From Jeotgalicoccus coquinae (GTDB lineage: Bacteria; Bacillota; Bacilli; Staphylococcales; Salinicoccaceae), in assembly GCF_014207425.1 (NCBI RefSeq), contig NZ_JACHFF010000001.1:62001-126000 (forward strand): 64,000 bases of DNA. The letters are read 5' to 3'. This document shows positions 18,062 to 27,429 of the stretch, one piece after another (the first letter of the stretch is position 1; the number at the start of each line of letters is the position of its first letter). Below the pieces are notes generated by a model. It saw only the letters and a program-made list of their open reading frames with translations, ran no database searches and was not told the DNA's origin. Position numbers and translations under genes: made by a program.

Positions 18062-19735
18062 ATGAAAAAGTTTAGTTTTATCGCATTGCTCGGTGTATTA
18101 ATACTTATTCTCGCAGCATGTACTGATGACAGTAATGTGGAAGAGGAAGCAACTGAAGGTGAGGAGGCTGCTGCTGCTGAAGGCGGTACTCTGACTCTGG
18201 CAATACCTAGTGATGCTGTATCGATGGATCCGCACGGCAGTAACGATGTGCCGTCTGAACAAGTCCGCGATACAATTTATGAGCCGCTGTTAACACAGGA
18301 TGAGAATTTTGAAATCGTTCCTGTCTTAGCTGAAGAGTATGAACAGATTGACGAGACAACATGGGAGTTCAAACTCCGTGAGGGTGTGACTTTCCATGAT
18401 GGCAGTGAATTCAATGCAGAGGTTGTTAAATCGAATATCGAACGTGTTAAGGATGTAGCTAAAGCATCACCGCGTTCATTCCTATTGGACATGGTAACTG
18501 AGGTTAACATTATCGATGACTACACTGTGGAACTTGTAACTGAGTATCCTTTCGCACCACTTACGAACAACTTAACGCATGGTGCCGGTAAAATGATCAG
18601 TAAAGATTTAATCGATGCTGATTACCAGCAGGCACTTGACGAAGCAGGCAGCGATTTATCGCTTGAAGAGTATTATGAACTGCGCGATGCAGGCGGCGAT
18701 GAGCACGAAGCTGTAGCGAATGAGATCAGTGCATATGTCGGACAGCTTGTTGAAACCGAGCCTGTTGGAACGAACTATTTCAAGTTTGATTCAAGAAGCC
18801 CCGGTGAACAGACTTCTGTAGTACGCAACGACGATTACTGGGGAGATACTTCGAAACTTGACGGTGTAACGTTCAAAGTAGTATCAGAGCCGGGTTCTCG
18901 TATTGCAGAACTTGAGTCAGGTTCATCAGATGCAATTCTTGCAACACTTTCAAGTAACATTGAACGTGTAGACAGCAACGAGGACGTAACACTGTTACGT
19001 AATGAATCAGTATCAATCGACTACATCGGTTTCAATACTGAAAAAGAACCATTTAACGATCCGAAAGTACGTCAGGCAATCACTCACGCGTTTGACAGTG
19101 AAGCTGTACTTGACGGAGTTTACAACGGATCAGGGACACCGGCGGAAGCGCCGCTTGCTCCGGGAGTACTTGGTTACTCGGAAGACCTTGAAGGACTGGA
19201 CTACGATATGGAACGCGCACAGGAACTTCTTGATGAAGCAGGCGTTGAAGACTTAACGATTAATTTAATGGTTAACGATGACAACCCTGAACGTGTAGAC
19301 GTTGCCTTATGGTTACAGGAATCATTAAGCACACTTGGAATTAAAGTGAACGTTGAACAAGTTGAGTGGGGTGCGTACCTTGCAGCAACTGGTGAAGGTG
19401 AACACGACATGTACATCCTTGGCTGGAGCAACTCAACAGGTGACCCGGATAACGGAATTGCACCATTATTCCACAGCGATAACATCGGTCCGGACGGTAA
19501 CCGTTCATTCTACAGCAACCCTGAACTGGACAGCATTTTAGACGAAGCCCGTCAGTCAACTGAAGAAAGCGAACGCGAACAGCTATACATGGACGCTCAG
19601 CAAATCTTAGTAGACGACGCACCGGCAATCTTTATCCGCCACGGTGAAAACTTAAATGCTCATGGCAATCACGTTGAAGGATTCGAAGGCGATGCATACA
19701 ACATCTTCGACTTCAGAGGAACTTCAATGCAGTAA
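18062..19735 (+). CDS. Family 5 solute-binding lipoprotein 3
   Basis: 557 residues with lipobox LAAC (Cys20) and an acidic Glu/Ala-rich linker, then 'SMDPHGSNDVPSEQVRDTIYE', 'WEFKLREGVTFHDGSEFNA' and 'DPKVRQAITHAFDSE', all of the SBP_bac_5 family. It forms a subgroup with lipoproteins 4 and 5 ('DPHG.ND' rather than 'DPAGQND'). GGGGGG precedes ATG 18062. It is monocistronic, with its own promoter and terminator. Probably an extracellular receptor feeding the ABC permease at 5.1-6.9 kb. Confidence 0.88.
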   Translation: MKKFSFIALLGVLILILAACTDDSNVEEEATEGEEAAAAEGGTLTLAIPSDAVSMDPHGSNDVPSEQVRDTIYEPLLTQDENFEIVPVLAEEYEQIDETTWEFKLREGVTFHDGSEFNAEVVKSNIERVKDVAKASPRSFLLDMVTEVNIIDDYTVELVTEYPFAPLTNNLTHGAGKMISKDLIDADYQQALDEAGSDLSLEEYYELRDAGGDEHEAVANEISAYVGQLVETEPVGTNYFKFDSRSPGEQTSVVRNDDYWGDTSKLDGVTFKVVSEPGSRIAELESGSSDAILATLSSNIERVDSNEDVTLLRNESVSIDYIGFNTEKEPFNDPKVRQAITHAFDSEAVLDGVYNGSGTPAEAPLAPGVLGYSEDLEGLDYDMERAQELLDEAGVEDLTINLMVNDDNPERVDVALWLQESLSTLGIKVNVEQVEWGAYLAATGEGEHDMYILGWSNSTGDPDNGIAPLFHSDNIGPDGNRSFYSNPELDSILDEARQSTEESEREQLYMDAQQILVDDAPAIFIRHGENLNAHGNHVEGFEGDAYNIFDFRGTSMQ

Positions 19736-19760
19736 CAGAATATTAAACACGATAAACATC

Positions 19761-19795
19761 CCGTAAATCTTAGCAATAAGATTTACGGTTTTTTT
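19761..19795 (+). terminator. Terminator after lipoprotein 3
   Basis: Near-perfect 11-bp stem CCGTAAATCTT/AAGATTTACGG with a T7 tail. Confidence 0.92.
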
Positions 19796-19939
19796 GTTTG
19801 CTATCCCCCGTCCAAGTCACGAGGCCCTTCGACATCCCGCATTGTAAAAAAATGCAATTTTTATCATATACAGAAATATCTTTCCGGCAACAGGGTATTA
19901 GTGATATAAAACTAAATAAAAAATCCGGAGGTTTTGTTC

Positions 19940-21618
19940 ATGAAGAGGTTCGGTTTTATTTCACTGACAGTATTTTTACTGTTCATTCTCGCAGCGTGTT
20001 CGGATGACAGCAATGTTGATAAAGAGGCAGAGAGCAGCGATTCAGGTAATTCACAACAGGGCGGCAATATGACGATTGCAATCCCATCGGACATTGTATC
20101 CCTTGATCCGCATGGCAGCAACGATGATCCATCAGAACAGATTCGCGATACAATTTACGAACCGCTCGTTACTCATGATGAGGATTTAAATCTCGTACCG
20201 GCTCTTGCTGAGGAATATGAGCAGGTCGATGAGACAACGTGGCGTTTTAAATTGCGTAAGGAGTTAAGTTTCATGACGGCAGTGATTTTAATGCCGACGT
20301 AGTTAAAGCGAATATCGAACGTATTCAGGATCCGGCAAGGGCTTCTGCCCGTGCATCGTATTTTGATATGGTCAGCGAAATAAACATCATCGACGATTAT
20401 AATATTGAACTCGTTACTGAATATCCATATGCACCGCTCTTAAACAACCTATCGCACGGCGCAGGCAAGATGATCAGTAAAGATCTGATTGACGCGGATT
20501 ATACAAATGCGCTTGAACAGGCGGAAAGTGATTTATCGCTTGAAGAATACTACGAACTCCGTACGGCCGGCGGCGAAGAACACGAGGCCGCAGTTGAAGA
20601 CATCAGTCAGTATGTTGGTGAGAAAGTTGAAACCGGTCCTGTAGGAACAAACTATTTCAAATTTGAGTCGAGAAATCCGGGTGAGGAAACAGTTGTCTCA
20701 CGAAATGATGACTACTGGAATACTCCGGCACTGCTCGATGACATCACATTTAAAGTCGTAACGGAACCGGCAACGCGTATCGCAGAACTTGAGTCAGGTT
20801 CATCAGATGCAATTATTTCCACATTAACGAGCAACACCGACCGTGTGGAACAGACAGACGGCATGACATTAATGCGGAGTGATGCGGTAAACGTCGACTA
20901 CATCGGTTTCAATACGAGCAAAGCACCGTTTGATAATCCGAAAATCCGTCAGGCAATATCTCATGCTTTCGACAGCGAAGCTGTACTGGACGGCGTCTAT
21001 AATGGTTCAGGTATGCCGGCTGACGGCCCGCTGGCCCCGGCACTGCTCGGTTATTCCGAAGAACTCGAAGGACGGGAATATGATATGGCGCGTGCAGAAG
21101 AACTGCTCGATGAAGCAGATGCGGAAGATTTAACGATAAACCTCATGGTGAACGATGATAATCCGGAACGTCTGGACGTTGCACTGTGGCTGCAGGAATC
21201 ATTAAATGAAATCGGTGTTACATTAAATGTGGAGCAGGTCGAGTGGGGTGCGTATCTCGATGCGACCGGCAATGCAGAACACGATATGTTTATTCTCGGC
21301 TGGGGTAATACAACCGGAGATCCGGATGAAACGATAACATCGCTGTATCATACGGATAATGCCGGAAACAACGGAAACCGTGCGTTTTACAGCAATCCGG
21401 AACTCGATGAGATTTTAGATAATGCACGTCAGGAAACTGATGAAGCAGCGCGGGAACAAATGTACATTGAAGCACAGGAAATCATCATAGAAGAAGCACC
21501 ATCTATTTTTATCCGCCACGGAGAATATTTAAATGCACATAACGGCAATGTCCATGAATTTAAAGCTGACGGCTTCAATATGCTTGATTTCAGTGAAACT
21601 TATATCGACGAAGAATAA
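19940..21618 (+). pseudogene. Family 5 solute-binding lipoprotein 4, frameshifted
   Basis: Two reading frames joined by a one-base shift. The first (ATG 19940, GGAGG eight bases upstream, lipobox LAAC, Cys20) runs through 'TTWRFKLRK' and then goes out of frame to a stop at 20300. The second continues to 21618 with all later family motifs. Alignment with lipoprotein 3 places one missing G in 'aaggagtt' near 20260, where 'aagggagtt' would restore 'KGVKFHDGSDFNADVVKANI'. Otherwise it is intact and closest to lipoprotein 3. It is either a recent pseudogene, a phase-variable site in a short G run, or a sequencing error. Confidence 0.85.
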
Positions 21619-21636
21619 GTATAAAATTTCATTATG

Positions 21637-21675
21637 CAGCTGTGATATTTTGAAATGTCACAGCTGTATTATTTT
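21637..21675 (+). terminator. Terminator after lipoprotein 4
   Basis: Stem CAGCTGTGA/TCACAGCTG at 21637-21645 and 21658-21666, followed by TATTATTTT. Confidence 0.75.
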
Positions 21676-21711
21676 AACTGTATCAATTATGCACACACTC
21701 ATAAATATTAT

Positions 21712-21725
21712 TGAAAGCGCTTTAT
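21712..21725. promoter_or_regulatory. CcpA cre-like site
   Basis: TGAAAGCGCTTTAT matches the central cre half-sites and differs in the last two positions. It lies about 190 bases upstream of lipoprotein gene 5. Confidence 0.4.
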
Positions 21726-21817
21726 TTTAAATAAAAGTAATGATATAGTGATAGGGAGTTGGAATTTGATGAATTAACAGCAAATGATTATAGTGTTAAT
21801 ATTTTCAAAATTCAACC

Positions 21818-21846
21818 TTGTAAGAAAAAATGTTTTACGGTAGTAT
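21818..21846 (+). promoter_or_regulatory. Probable promoter of lipoprotein gene 5
   Basis: TTGTAA, 17 bases, TAGTAT, about 70 bases before the start codon. Confidence 0.5.
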
Positions 21847-21914
21847 TGTAAGAGTGAAATTTTAGGATTCTAAATAGTCTTAAAATTTAAAATTATTTTA
21901 GGGGGAAATACATA

Positions 21915-23597
21915 ATGAAAAGTCTTAAACAACTGCTGACTTTAAGTTTAGTGCTGATGTTCACATTAGTACTGGCAGCTTGTACAAGCGACAGCGACGT
22001 TGATCCTGAAGCGGAAGACGGTGCTGCAGAAGGTACACCGGCCAGCGGCCAGGACCTTGTTATCTCTGAAATGAGTGACATCGTATCAATGGACCCGCAC
22101 GGAAATAACGACGTACCATCATCAAACGTTCGTTACAACTTATACAATGGACTCACTGTCCTGAATGAAGATATGGAAGTGGAACCTGCTCTTGCGACAG
22201 AATGGGAACCTGTGGATGACACAACATGGAGCTTCACTCTGCGTGACGATGTTACATTCCACGACGGCACACCTTTCAACGCTGAAGCTGTTGTTGCAAA
22301 CTTAGACCGCGTGCTTGACCCGGCTATGGCATCACCTCGTATGTTCTTATACGAAATGATCACAGATGTAGAAGCGGTAGATGAGTACACGGTTGAAATT
22401 ACGACTGAATATCCGTTCGCACCATTACTTGCACACCTTGCACACGATGGGGGCGGCATGATCAGTAAAGATGTTATCGATGCTGACTATCAGCAGGCAC
22501 TTGATAATGCAGGCGAAGATATGACTGCAGAAGAATACTACGAATTACGCGACAGCGGTGACGCTGAAGAAGTACAGGATGCTATTTCATCTGACCTTGG
22601 TCAGTATGTAACTGGTAATCCGGTTGGAACGGGCGCATTCAAGTTACAGGAACGCACGCCTGGTGAACAGGTTGTACTTGAGCGCAACGACGACTACTTC
22701 GGTGAAGTCGCAACTCTTGATACAGTAACTTTCAAAGTTATTCCGGAAACAGCAGCACGTATCGCTGAAATCGAACAAGGATCTTCACACGTTGCAGGTG
22801 CTGTAGAATCAAGTAACGCTGAGCGTGTAGCTGAAGGTGCAGATACTGAACTTGACGAAACTGAGTCAATGTCACTTTCTTATATCGGTTACAACACTGA
22901 AAAAGAACCATTAAACGATCCAAAAGTACGCCAGGCAATTTCTTACGCGATCGACCGTGAAGAAATTATCAACGGTGTTTACGACGGCGTAGGTATTCCG
23001 GCTAACGGACCGCTTGCTCCAGGCGTATTCGGTTACGATGAAAACGTTGAAGGTATCAGCTATGACCTTGACCGTGCGAAAGAATTAATGGCAGAAGCAG
23101 GATACGAAGACGGTTTCGATGTGTCAATTCTGACTAACGACAGTCCGGAACGTGTTAACACTGCAATCTACTTGCAGGAATCACTTAAAGATATCGGTAT
23201 TAACCTGGAAGTTCAGCAGATGGAGTGGGGTGCGTATCTGGAAGAAACAGCAGCCGGCAACCACGACATGTTCATCCTGGGCTGGTCAACTGTAACAGGT
23301 GACGCGGACTACGGCACTTACCCGCTATTCCACTCATCTATGCATGGTGACCCGGGTAACCGTTCATTCCTGACAGACGATAAAGTAGACGAATTACTTG
23401 AAGCAGGACGTCGTGAAACAGACGAAGAAAAACGTCTGGAAATCTACTCGGAACTTCAGGAACAGCTGGTTGAAGCTGCGCCAATGGCGTACATTCACCA
23501 CCAAAACTACCTGACAGGCCTAAACAGTAATGTTAAAGGTTTCTGGGTTGATGCACAGGGTATTTATCATGTGGATCAGGTAACAATTGAAGAATAG
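21915..23597 (+). CDS. Family 5 solute-binding lipoprotein 5
   Basis: 560 residues: signal peptide with LAAC (Cys23), short acidic linker, then 'SMDPHGNNDVPSSNVRYNLY', 'WSFTLRDDVTFHDGTPFNAE' and 'DPKVRQAISYAIDREE'. It is the fifth and most diverged of the paralogues, with its own promoter and terminator. GGGGG precedes ATG 21915. Codons look strongly selected (many GAA, CGT, AAC), which may mean high expression. Peptide or glutathione binding is the family expectation. Confidence 0.88.
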   Translation: MKSLKQLLTLSLVLMFTLVLAACTSDSDVDPEAEDGAAEGTPASGQDLVISEMSDIVSMDPHGNNDVPSSNVRYNLYNGLTVLNEDMEVEPALATEWEPVDDTTWSFTLRDDVTFHDGTPFNAEAVVANLDRVLDPAMASPRMFLYEMITDVEAVDEYTVEITTEYPFAPLLAHLAHDGGGMISKDVIDADYQQALDNAGEDMTAEEYYELRDSGDAEEVQDAISSDLGQYVTGNPVGTGAFKLQERTPGEQVVLERNDDYFGEVATLDTVTFKVIPETAARIAEIEQGSSHVAGAVESSNAERVAEGADTELDETESMSLSYIGYNTEKEPLNDPKVRQAISYAIDREEIINGVYDGVGIPANGPLAPGVFGYDENVEGISYDLDRAKELMAEAGYEDGFDVSILTNDSPERVNTAIYLQESLKDIGINLEVQQMEWGAYLEETAAGNHDMFILGWSTVTGDADYGTYPLFHSSMHGDPGNRSFLTDDKVDELLEAGRRETDEEKRLEIYSELQEQLVEAAPMAYIHHQNYLTGLNSNVKGFWVDAQGIYHVDQVTIEE

Positions 23598-23608
23598 TAA
23601 AATATAGA

Positions 23609-23640
23609 AGAGCCCGGCAGATTTTTGCCGGGTTCTTTTC
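23609..23640 (+). terminator. Terminator after lipoprotein 5
   Basis: GAGCCCGGCA pairs with TGCCGGGTTC, followed by TTTT. Confidence 0.9.
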
Positions 23641-23706
23641 TATAAAATTTAAAAACAGGCATATGAATGGTATAATATTGGGTAAGATAAAATATAGGTG
23701 GATATA

Positions 23707-23994
23707 ATGAAAAAACTGATGATGCTAATACTTGTACTGGGACTTGCAGCGTGCAGCAATGAAGCAACCCAGGCGGAAAAAGATCTTGAAAATATCAACA
23801 AGGAAATCACTGAGCTGGAAGAAAATATTAATAACATGCAGGGTGACAATGAAGAACTCCAGCAAAAAGTAGATGCCAAAGAGTCGGAACTGGAAGAACT
23901 TGAGAAGGAATTCGAAGAAAACCAGCAGCCTGAAAAAGAGGTTTCTGCTGACGGATCAGCAGAAACCGAAGAAGATAAAGAAACTAAAGAGTAA
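23707..23994 (+). CDS. Small coiled-coil lipoprotein
   Basis: 95 residues. The signal peptide 'MKKLMMLILVLGLAAC' has the lipid-anchor Cys16. The rest is almost entirely charged heptad-like helix ('LENINKEITELEENINNM') ending in an acidic tail, so an outward-facing coiled coil is likely. AGGTGG lies five bases before ATG 23707. The next gene starts 13 bases downstream, suggesting an operon. No family recognised. Confidence 0.7.
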   Translation: MKKLMMLILVLGLAACSNEATQAEKDLENINKEITELEENINNMQGDNEELQQKVDAKESELEELEKEFEENQQPEKEVSADGSAETEEDKETKE

Positions 23995-24007
23995 AGGAGT
24001 TTTAGCA

Positions 24008-24343
24008 ATGCATGAAGAGAAATTTTATTTAATAGAAGGTAAGAAAATGAAGCTCACAGAACTGGCAAATGAAATTGAGTCGGCAACCGGCGGGGAACTG
24101 GAAGATATCCGCGGTTCAATTAATCGTGTAGTTGTTAAGAAGCCGGCGCCGGAACAGGGCTTTGAAGCATTTACTATTACGTTTAAAATGAAACATACAG
24201 TAGATCTCATCGATGCAGTTGTGACGACTGACAACAAGAAAAAACACCTTTCTGACTACGACTTTGAGAACAATGAGTTCACCGTGCGTTTAATCAGCTA
24301 CATCCGCCGTGATGTACCAATGAAAAATGAATCAGAACTTTAA
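24008..24343 (+). CDS. Conserved-looking small protein, unknown function
   Basis: 111 residues, soluble, mixed alpha/beta. I recognise no domain. ATG 24008 has AAAGGAG eight bases upstream and reads 'MHEEKFYLIEGKKMKLTELA'; a longer reading upstream would overlap the lipoprotein gene out of frame and lacks a ribosome binding site. It is likely co-transcribed with the coiled-coil lipoprotein before it and the acetyltransferase after it. Confidence 0.6.
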   Translation: MHEEKFYLIEGKKMKLTELANEIESATGGELEDIRGSINRVVVKKPAPEQGFEAFTITFKMKHTVDLIDAVVTTDNKKKHLSDYDFENNEFTVRLISYIRRDVPMKNESEL

Positions 24344-24362
24344 TAGATAGGCCTGAGGTAAA

Positions 24363-24926
24363 ATGAAGTATATTAAGACAAAACGTCTAATTTTACGCGA
24401 CTGGCAGGAAAGTGATTTAAAAACATTTATCAGGATGAATCAGGATCCGGATGTCAGACGCTATTTCCCATCTCTCCAGACACCTGAAGAATCTGTCGAA
24501 TACGCACGCACAGCTCAAAAGTGTATTGTCGACAGAGGCTTCGGTCTGTTTGCTGTGGAACGGAAAGATACGAAAGAATTTATCGGTTTTACGGGAATCC
24601 ATGTGCTGGAAGCAGACGACACACTGGACTTTGATTTTCTACCTGCCATTGAAATCGGATGGCGGCTTCAGAAGAAACACTGGAACCAGGGATTCGCAAC
24701 GGAAGCCGCCCGTGCTGTGCTGAAGTTCGTTGAACGCCAGACGGATATTAAAGAAGTATATGCTTATACTTCGGTACGCAATATTCCATCGATAAATATA
24801 ATGGAGAAAATTGGCATGGAGCCCGTAAAAACGTTTGACCATCCGGGAATTATGGACGGCCATTCTTTAAAACGGCACGTGCTGTTTAAAAAATCCACAC
24901 AAAAAAAGCGCAGATTCAAGTTGTAA
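24363..24926 (+). CDS. GNAT acetyltransferase, RimJ/RimL type
   Basis: 187 residues opening with 'TKRLILRDWQESDLKTF', typical of the RimJ/RimL-like GNAT group. 'EIGWRLQKKHWNQGFATEAA' contains the acetyl-CoA pyrophosphate-binding loop (Q-G-F-A-T), followed by 'NIPSINIMEKIGM'. It would acetylate an amine, possibly a protein N-terminus or small molecule. GAGG lies just before ATG 24363. The terminator stem begins inside the last codons. Confidence 0.85.
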   Translation: MKYIKTKRLILRDWQESDLKTFIRMNQDPDVRRYFPSLQTPEESVEYARTAQKCIVDRGFGLFAVERKDTKEFIGFTGIHVLEADDTLDFDFLPAIEIGWRLQKKHWNQGFATEAARAVLKFVERQTDIKEVYAYTSVRNIPSINIMEKIGMEPVKTFDHPGIMDGHSLKRHVLFKKSTQKKRRFKL

Positions 24927-24952
24927 CTTTGAATCCACGCTCTTTTTTTACT
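24905..24952. terminator. Bidirectional terminator between convergent genes
   Basis: AGCG..GATTCAA...TTGAATC..CGCT hairpin with an A run on the left and a T run on the right, serving both the acetyltransferase (+) and the LOG-family gene (-). Confidence 0.8.
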
Positions 24953-24954
24953 GT

Positions 24955-25536
24955 TTATTTTAAATCTTCATAAGTTCTCACTTTAACAGGGACGTATGTT
25001 TCAAACCCTGCGAGAATATCATTCAGGTTATCGTAAATGAACAGCATATCGAGATAGCGTTCTTCTAAAAAACCTTCTTCAATTGACTTGTAAATAACCG
25101 TTTTTAACGCATCGAAATAACCGTCGACATTTAATATGCCGATAGGTTTTTCATGAAGACCGAGCTGACCCCACGTGAATACTTCAAAGAATTCTTCAAG
25201 CGTGCCGGCACCCCCGGGCATCATAATAATTGCGTCACCTTCAGCTTCCAGTTCAAGCTTGCGCTGGTGCATTGACTGCACGATACGCATATCCTCCACA
25301 CCGGGATGGGCAACTTCACGGTCGACGAGAAACTGCGGGATAACCCCTGTAACGTGGCCGTCTTCAGAAAGCGCACCGTTCGCGACTGCGCCCATAAGGC
25401 CGGTCGCGCCGCCGCCGTAAACGACAGTCAGGTTCTTTTTCGCAGCATCTGCACCGAGCTTATATGCAGCTTTTTCATAATTTTCGTTTTTGCCGGTTTT
25501 CGCACCGCAAAATACAGTAATTTTTTTAACGTTCAT
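24955..25536 (-). CDS. LOG-family Rossmann protein (TIGR00730)
   Basis: 193 residues. It starts 'ITVFCGAKTGKNENYEKAA', has 'VYGGGATGLMGAVANGAL' and the diagnostic 'PGGAGTLEEFFEV' of the LOG family. LOG proteins cleave nucleoside 5'-monophosphates (cytokinin riboside type) to free base and ribose-5-phosphate; in Gram-positive bacteria the physiological substrate is often unclear. Arg and Glu of the active site are within the PGG motif region. Single gene on the minus strand. Confidence 0.88.
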   Translation of the reverse strand: MNVKKITVFCGAKTGKNENYEKAAYKLGADAAKKNLTVVYGGGATGLMGAVANGALSEDGHVTGVIPQFLVDREVAHPGVEDMRIVQSMHQRKLELEAEGDAIIMMPGGAGTLEEFFEVFTWGQLGLHEKPIGILNVDGYFDALKTVIYKSIEEGFLEERYLDMLFIYDNLNDILAGFETYVPVKVRTYEDLK

Positions 25537-25562
25537 AAAGTTATGCTCCTATGATGTTAAAC

Positions 25563-26540
25563 TTATTTATTAAACATTAACGCTTCGTAGTTTTTAATTG
25601 ACTGGTCTTTAACATACGCACTGCCGTCAGTAACTTTGCGTGTAAGTTTGTTAGAGTGCTCCAGATTCATACGGCGGTGCTGGTTGAACAAGCTGTTGCT
25701 GTTGCGCAGTTCTTCTTTTTCTTTTTTCTTCTCTGCAATGTACTTGTCACGTGCAGCACTGCGTGGATCTAAGATGTTTTTGTGCTGTTCGCGAAGTGGT
25801 AAAGTCCCGTCAGGCTGTTCGTTGGAGTTTCTTGTGAATTCTGTATCCTTGAGAACTTTTTCTTCATTAACTTCCTGGATGTTAGTCATTTTCTCACTGC
25901 TTTCATTAATTTGAATTTCGTTACCTTTATATGGTACCAGTTCGTTCTGAACTTTGTCATCTTCTAACCTATCTTCAGGCTCTTCTTCAATATCTTCGAA
26001 CATGTACATTTCACCGTAATCCGGCTCCCGGTTGTCAGGCTCCGTTAATTTATCAGTGTTAATATCAGGTATGACTTCGTTCGAATCCATTACTTCGTCT
26101 GACACTGTCATGCCGTCCTGAATATCTTCAGCAGATTTTTCGCTGTGTGACTGGAAGATTTTAGGCACGAATGAACGGCCTTTTTCTTCGTTATCCGCAT
26201 TACGCTTCGCTTTATGAGCTGCTTTATCTTTTTCAAAACGTTTTTCTAAAGTTTCTTCTTTGTTAAGGCTCTTTTGATAACTCTTCGCTTCCTTGTTGTA
26301 GCTGCGTTCTTCAAGCGTATGACTCACTTTACTGCTGATATTCTGTGCAGTGTTTCTGGTTGTTTCATATGCTGTTGATGCAGCACCTGCTGTACTGTCC
26401 TTAACGCGTGTGTAAACAGAGCCCGATACTGCACCGAGCTTCTGCATGTCCGGATGTTTCGTTATCTTTTTACGTTCATTAAATAATGGAACTGCAATTA
26501 ATGGTATTATTGTTGCCAACATTTTTAAGTTTTTATTCAC
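25563..26540 (-). CDS. Charged, largely disordered protein, unknown
   Basis: 325 residues starting at GTG 26540 (GGAGG nine bases upstream). A short hydrophobic N-terminus (MLATIIPLIAVPLF) may be a membrane anchor. A Ser/Thr/Ala-rich stretch 'VKDSTAGAASTAYETTRNTA' resembles YtxH/LEA-like helices, and the rest is highly charged and low-complexity. It may be an envelope- or stress-associated filamentous protein. No catalytic motif is visible. Confidence 0.6.
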   Translation of the reverse strand: MNKNLKMLATIIPLIAVPLFNERKKITKHPDMQKLGAVSGSVYTRVKDSTAGAASTAYETTRNTAQNISSKVSHTLEERSYNKEAKSYQKSLNKEETLEKRFEKDKAAHKAKRNADNEEKGRSFVPKIFQSHSEKSAEDIQDGMTVSDEVMDSNEVIPDINTDKLTEPDNREPDYGEMYMFEDIEEEPEDRLEDDKVQNELVPYKGNEIQINESSEKMTNIQEVNEEKVLKDTEFTRNSNEQPDGTLPLREQHKNILDPRSAARDKYIAEKKKEKEELRNSNSLFNQHRRMNLEHSNKLTRKVTDGSAYVKDQSIKNYEALMFNK

Positions 26541-26678
26541 TGGGACTGACCTCCATATAAAATAGCTGTTTAGATTAATTATACAATACCCCCGGGGATA
26601 AAGAATTAAACGGATACCGAGGTTTAAATAATTTCAATTAATGGTATGAATATAAAGAATAGACGAGGAGGATTCGAC

Positions 26679-27362
26679 ATGTCAAATATAAATGAAACGA
26701 TGAAATTAAAAGATATTTTATTTAAAGTCCCTGCTGCGGCGGGCATATTCCGCGAAATTGATATCGACTTTGTGAATCACGGAGAGCAGACGTTGAAAGA
26801 AGCACATGAAGAAGTCAACTTTGATCTGGTCAATATTGTTTATGAAGTCAACGAACTTGGCAAAGAACGGATTGAAGGTATCGATGTGTCCTATATGGAC
26901 CAGATCAGCATCATTAAATATATCGAACGTAAATACTACGAAGACTTGCTGGATGAGCTGCCTGTCTTAAACGACTATGTAGAAAAACTTGGCAGTAAAT
27001 ACAAGAAAGAAGATGCGGAATACGATAAAGTAGCCGAACTTTTCTATAATATTTACCGGGAAATGACGGTTCATATCGAAACAGAACAGTCGGATGTTTA
27101 TCCGCTCCTTTTAACGTATTATGAACATGACAGCCAGGTAGCTTTCGAAGCATTGAAACCGCACATTACAAGACTGCTGGATGAACACAAAAACATTGTC
27201 AACTGGTTCAAGCAGATCCGTTCGCTGACAAACGGCTACACGCCGGTCGACAGCAACGAACCATTAAACGTCTTTGTAATGAAGAAACTGGAAGAAAACG
27301 AAGAAAACATTATGACCCTGCTGCACTTGGAAAACAATCTGTTGTTCACTCCATTTAGATAG
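26679..27362 (+). CDS. RIC/ScdA-like di-iron protein with missing ligands
   Basis: 227 residues from ATG 26679 (GAGGAGG upstream). Length and order match iron-sulfur repair proteins (ScdA/YtfE): an N-terminal ScdA_N-like domain, then a hemerythrin-like four-helix bundle. Compared from memory with YtfE, the N-terminal 'DYCCGG' is 'DFVNHG', the first two bundle His positions are Tyr ('KYYEDLL', 'GSKYKK') and the His before 'LENN' is shifted or lost. 'HIETE', 'DEHKN' and 'LENN' remain. Classical di-iron repair activity is therefore doubtful; NO or redox sensing, or a structural role, are alternatives. Single gene with a terminator. Confidence 0.75.
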   Translation: MSNINETMKLKDILFKVPAAAGIFREIDIDFVNHGEQTLKEAHEEVNFDLVNIVYEVNELGKERIEGIDVSYMDQISIIKYIERKYYEDLLDELPVLNDYVEKLGSKYKKEDAEYDKVAELFYNIYREMTVHIETEQSDVYPLLLTYYEHDSQVAFEALKPHITRLLDEHKNIVNWFKQIRSLTNGYTPVDSNEPLNVFVMKKLEENEENIMTLLHLENNLLFTPFR

Positions 27363-27382
27363 GCTGGAGATGTGAAAATTTG

Positions 27383-27411
27383 AAAACCCGCTGGAATGAG
27401 CGGGTTTTTTG
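27383..27411 (+). terminator. Terminator after the RIC-like gene
   Basis: AAAACCCGCT/AGCGGGTTTT stem with continuing T run. Confidence 0.9.
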
Positions 27412-27429
27412 TTGTTTATGGGTGGTGCC

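Noticed and set aside
23873-24007. N-terminal extension of the small protein at 24008
   Set aside because: It overlaps the coiled-coil lipoprotein gene out of frame; ATG 24008 has a strong ribosome binding site.
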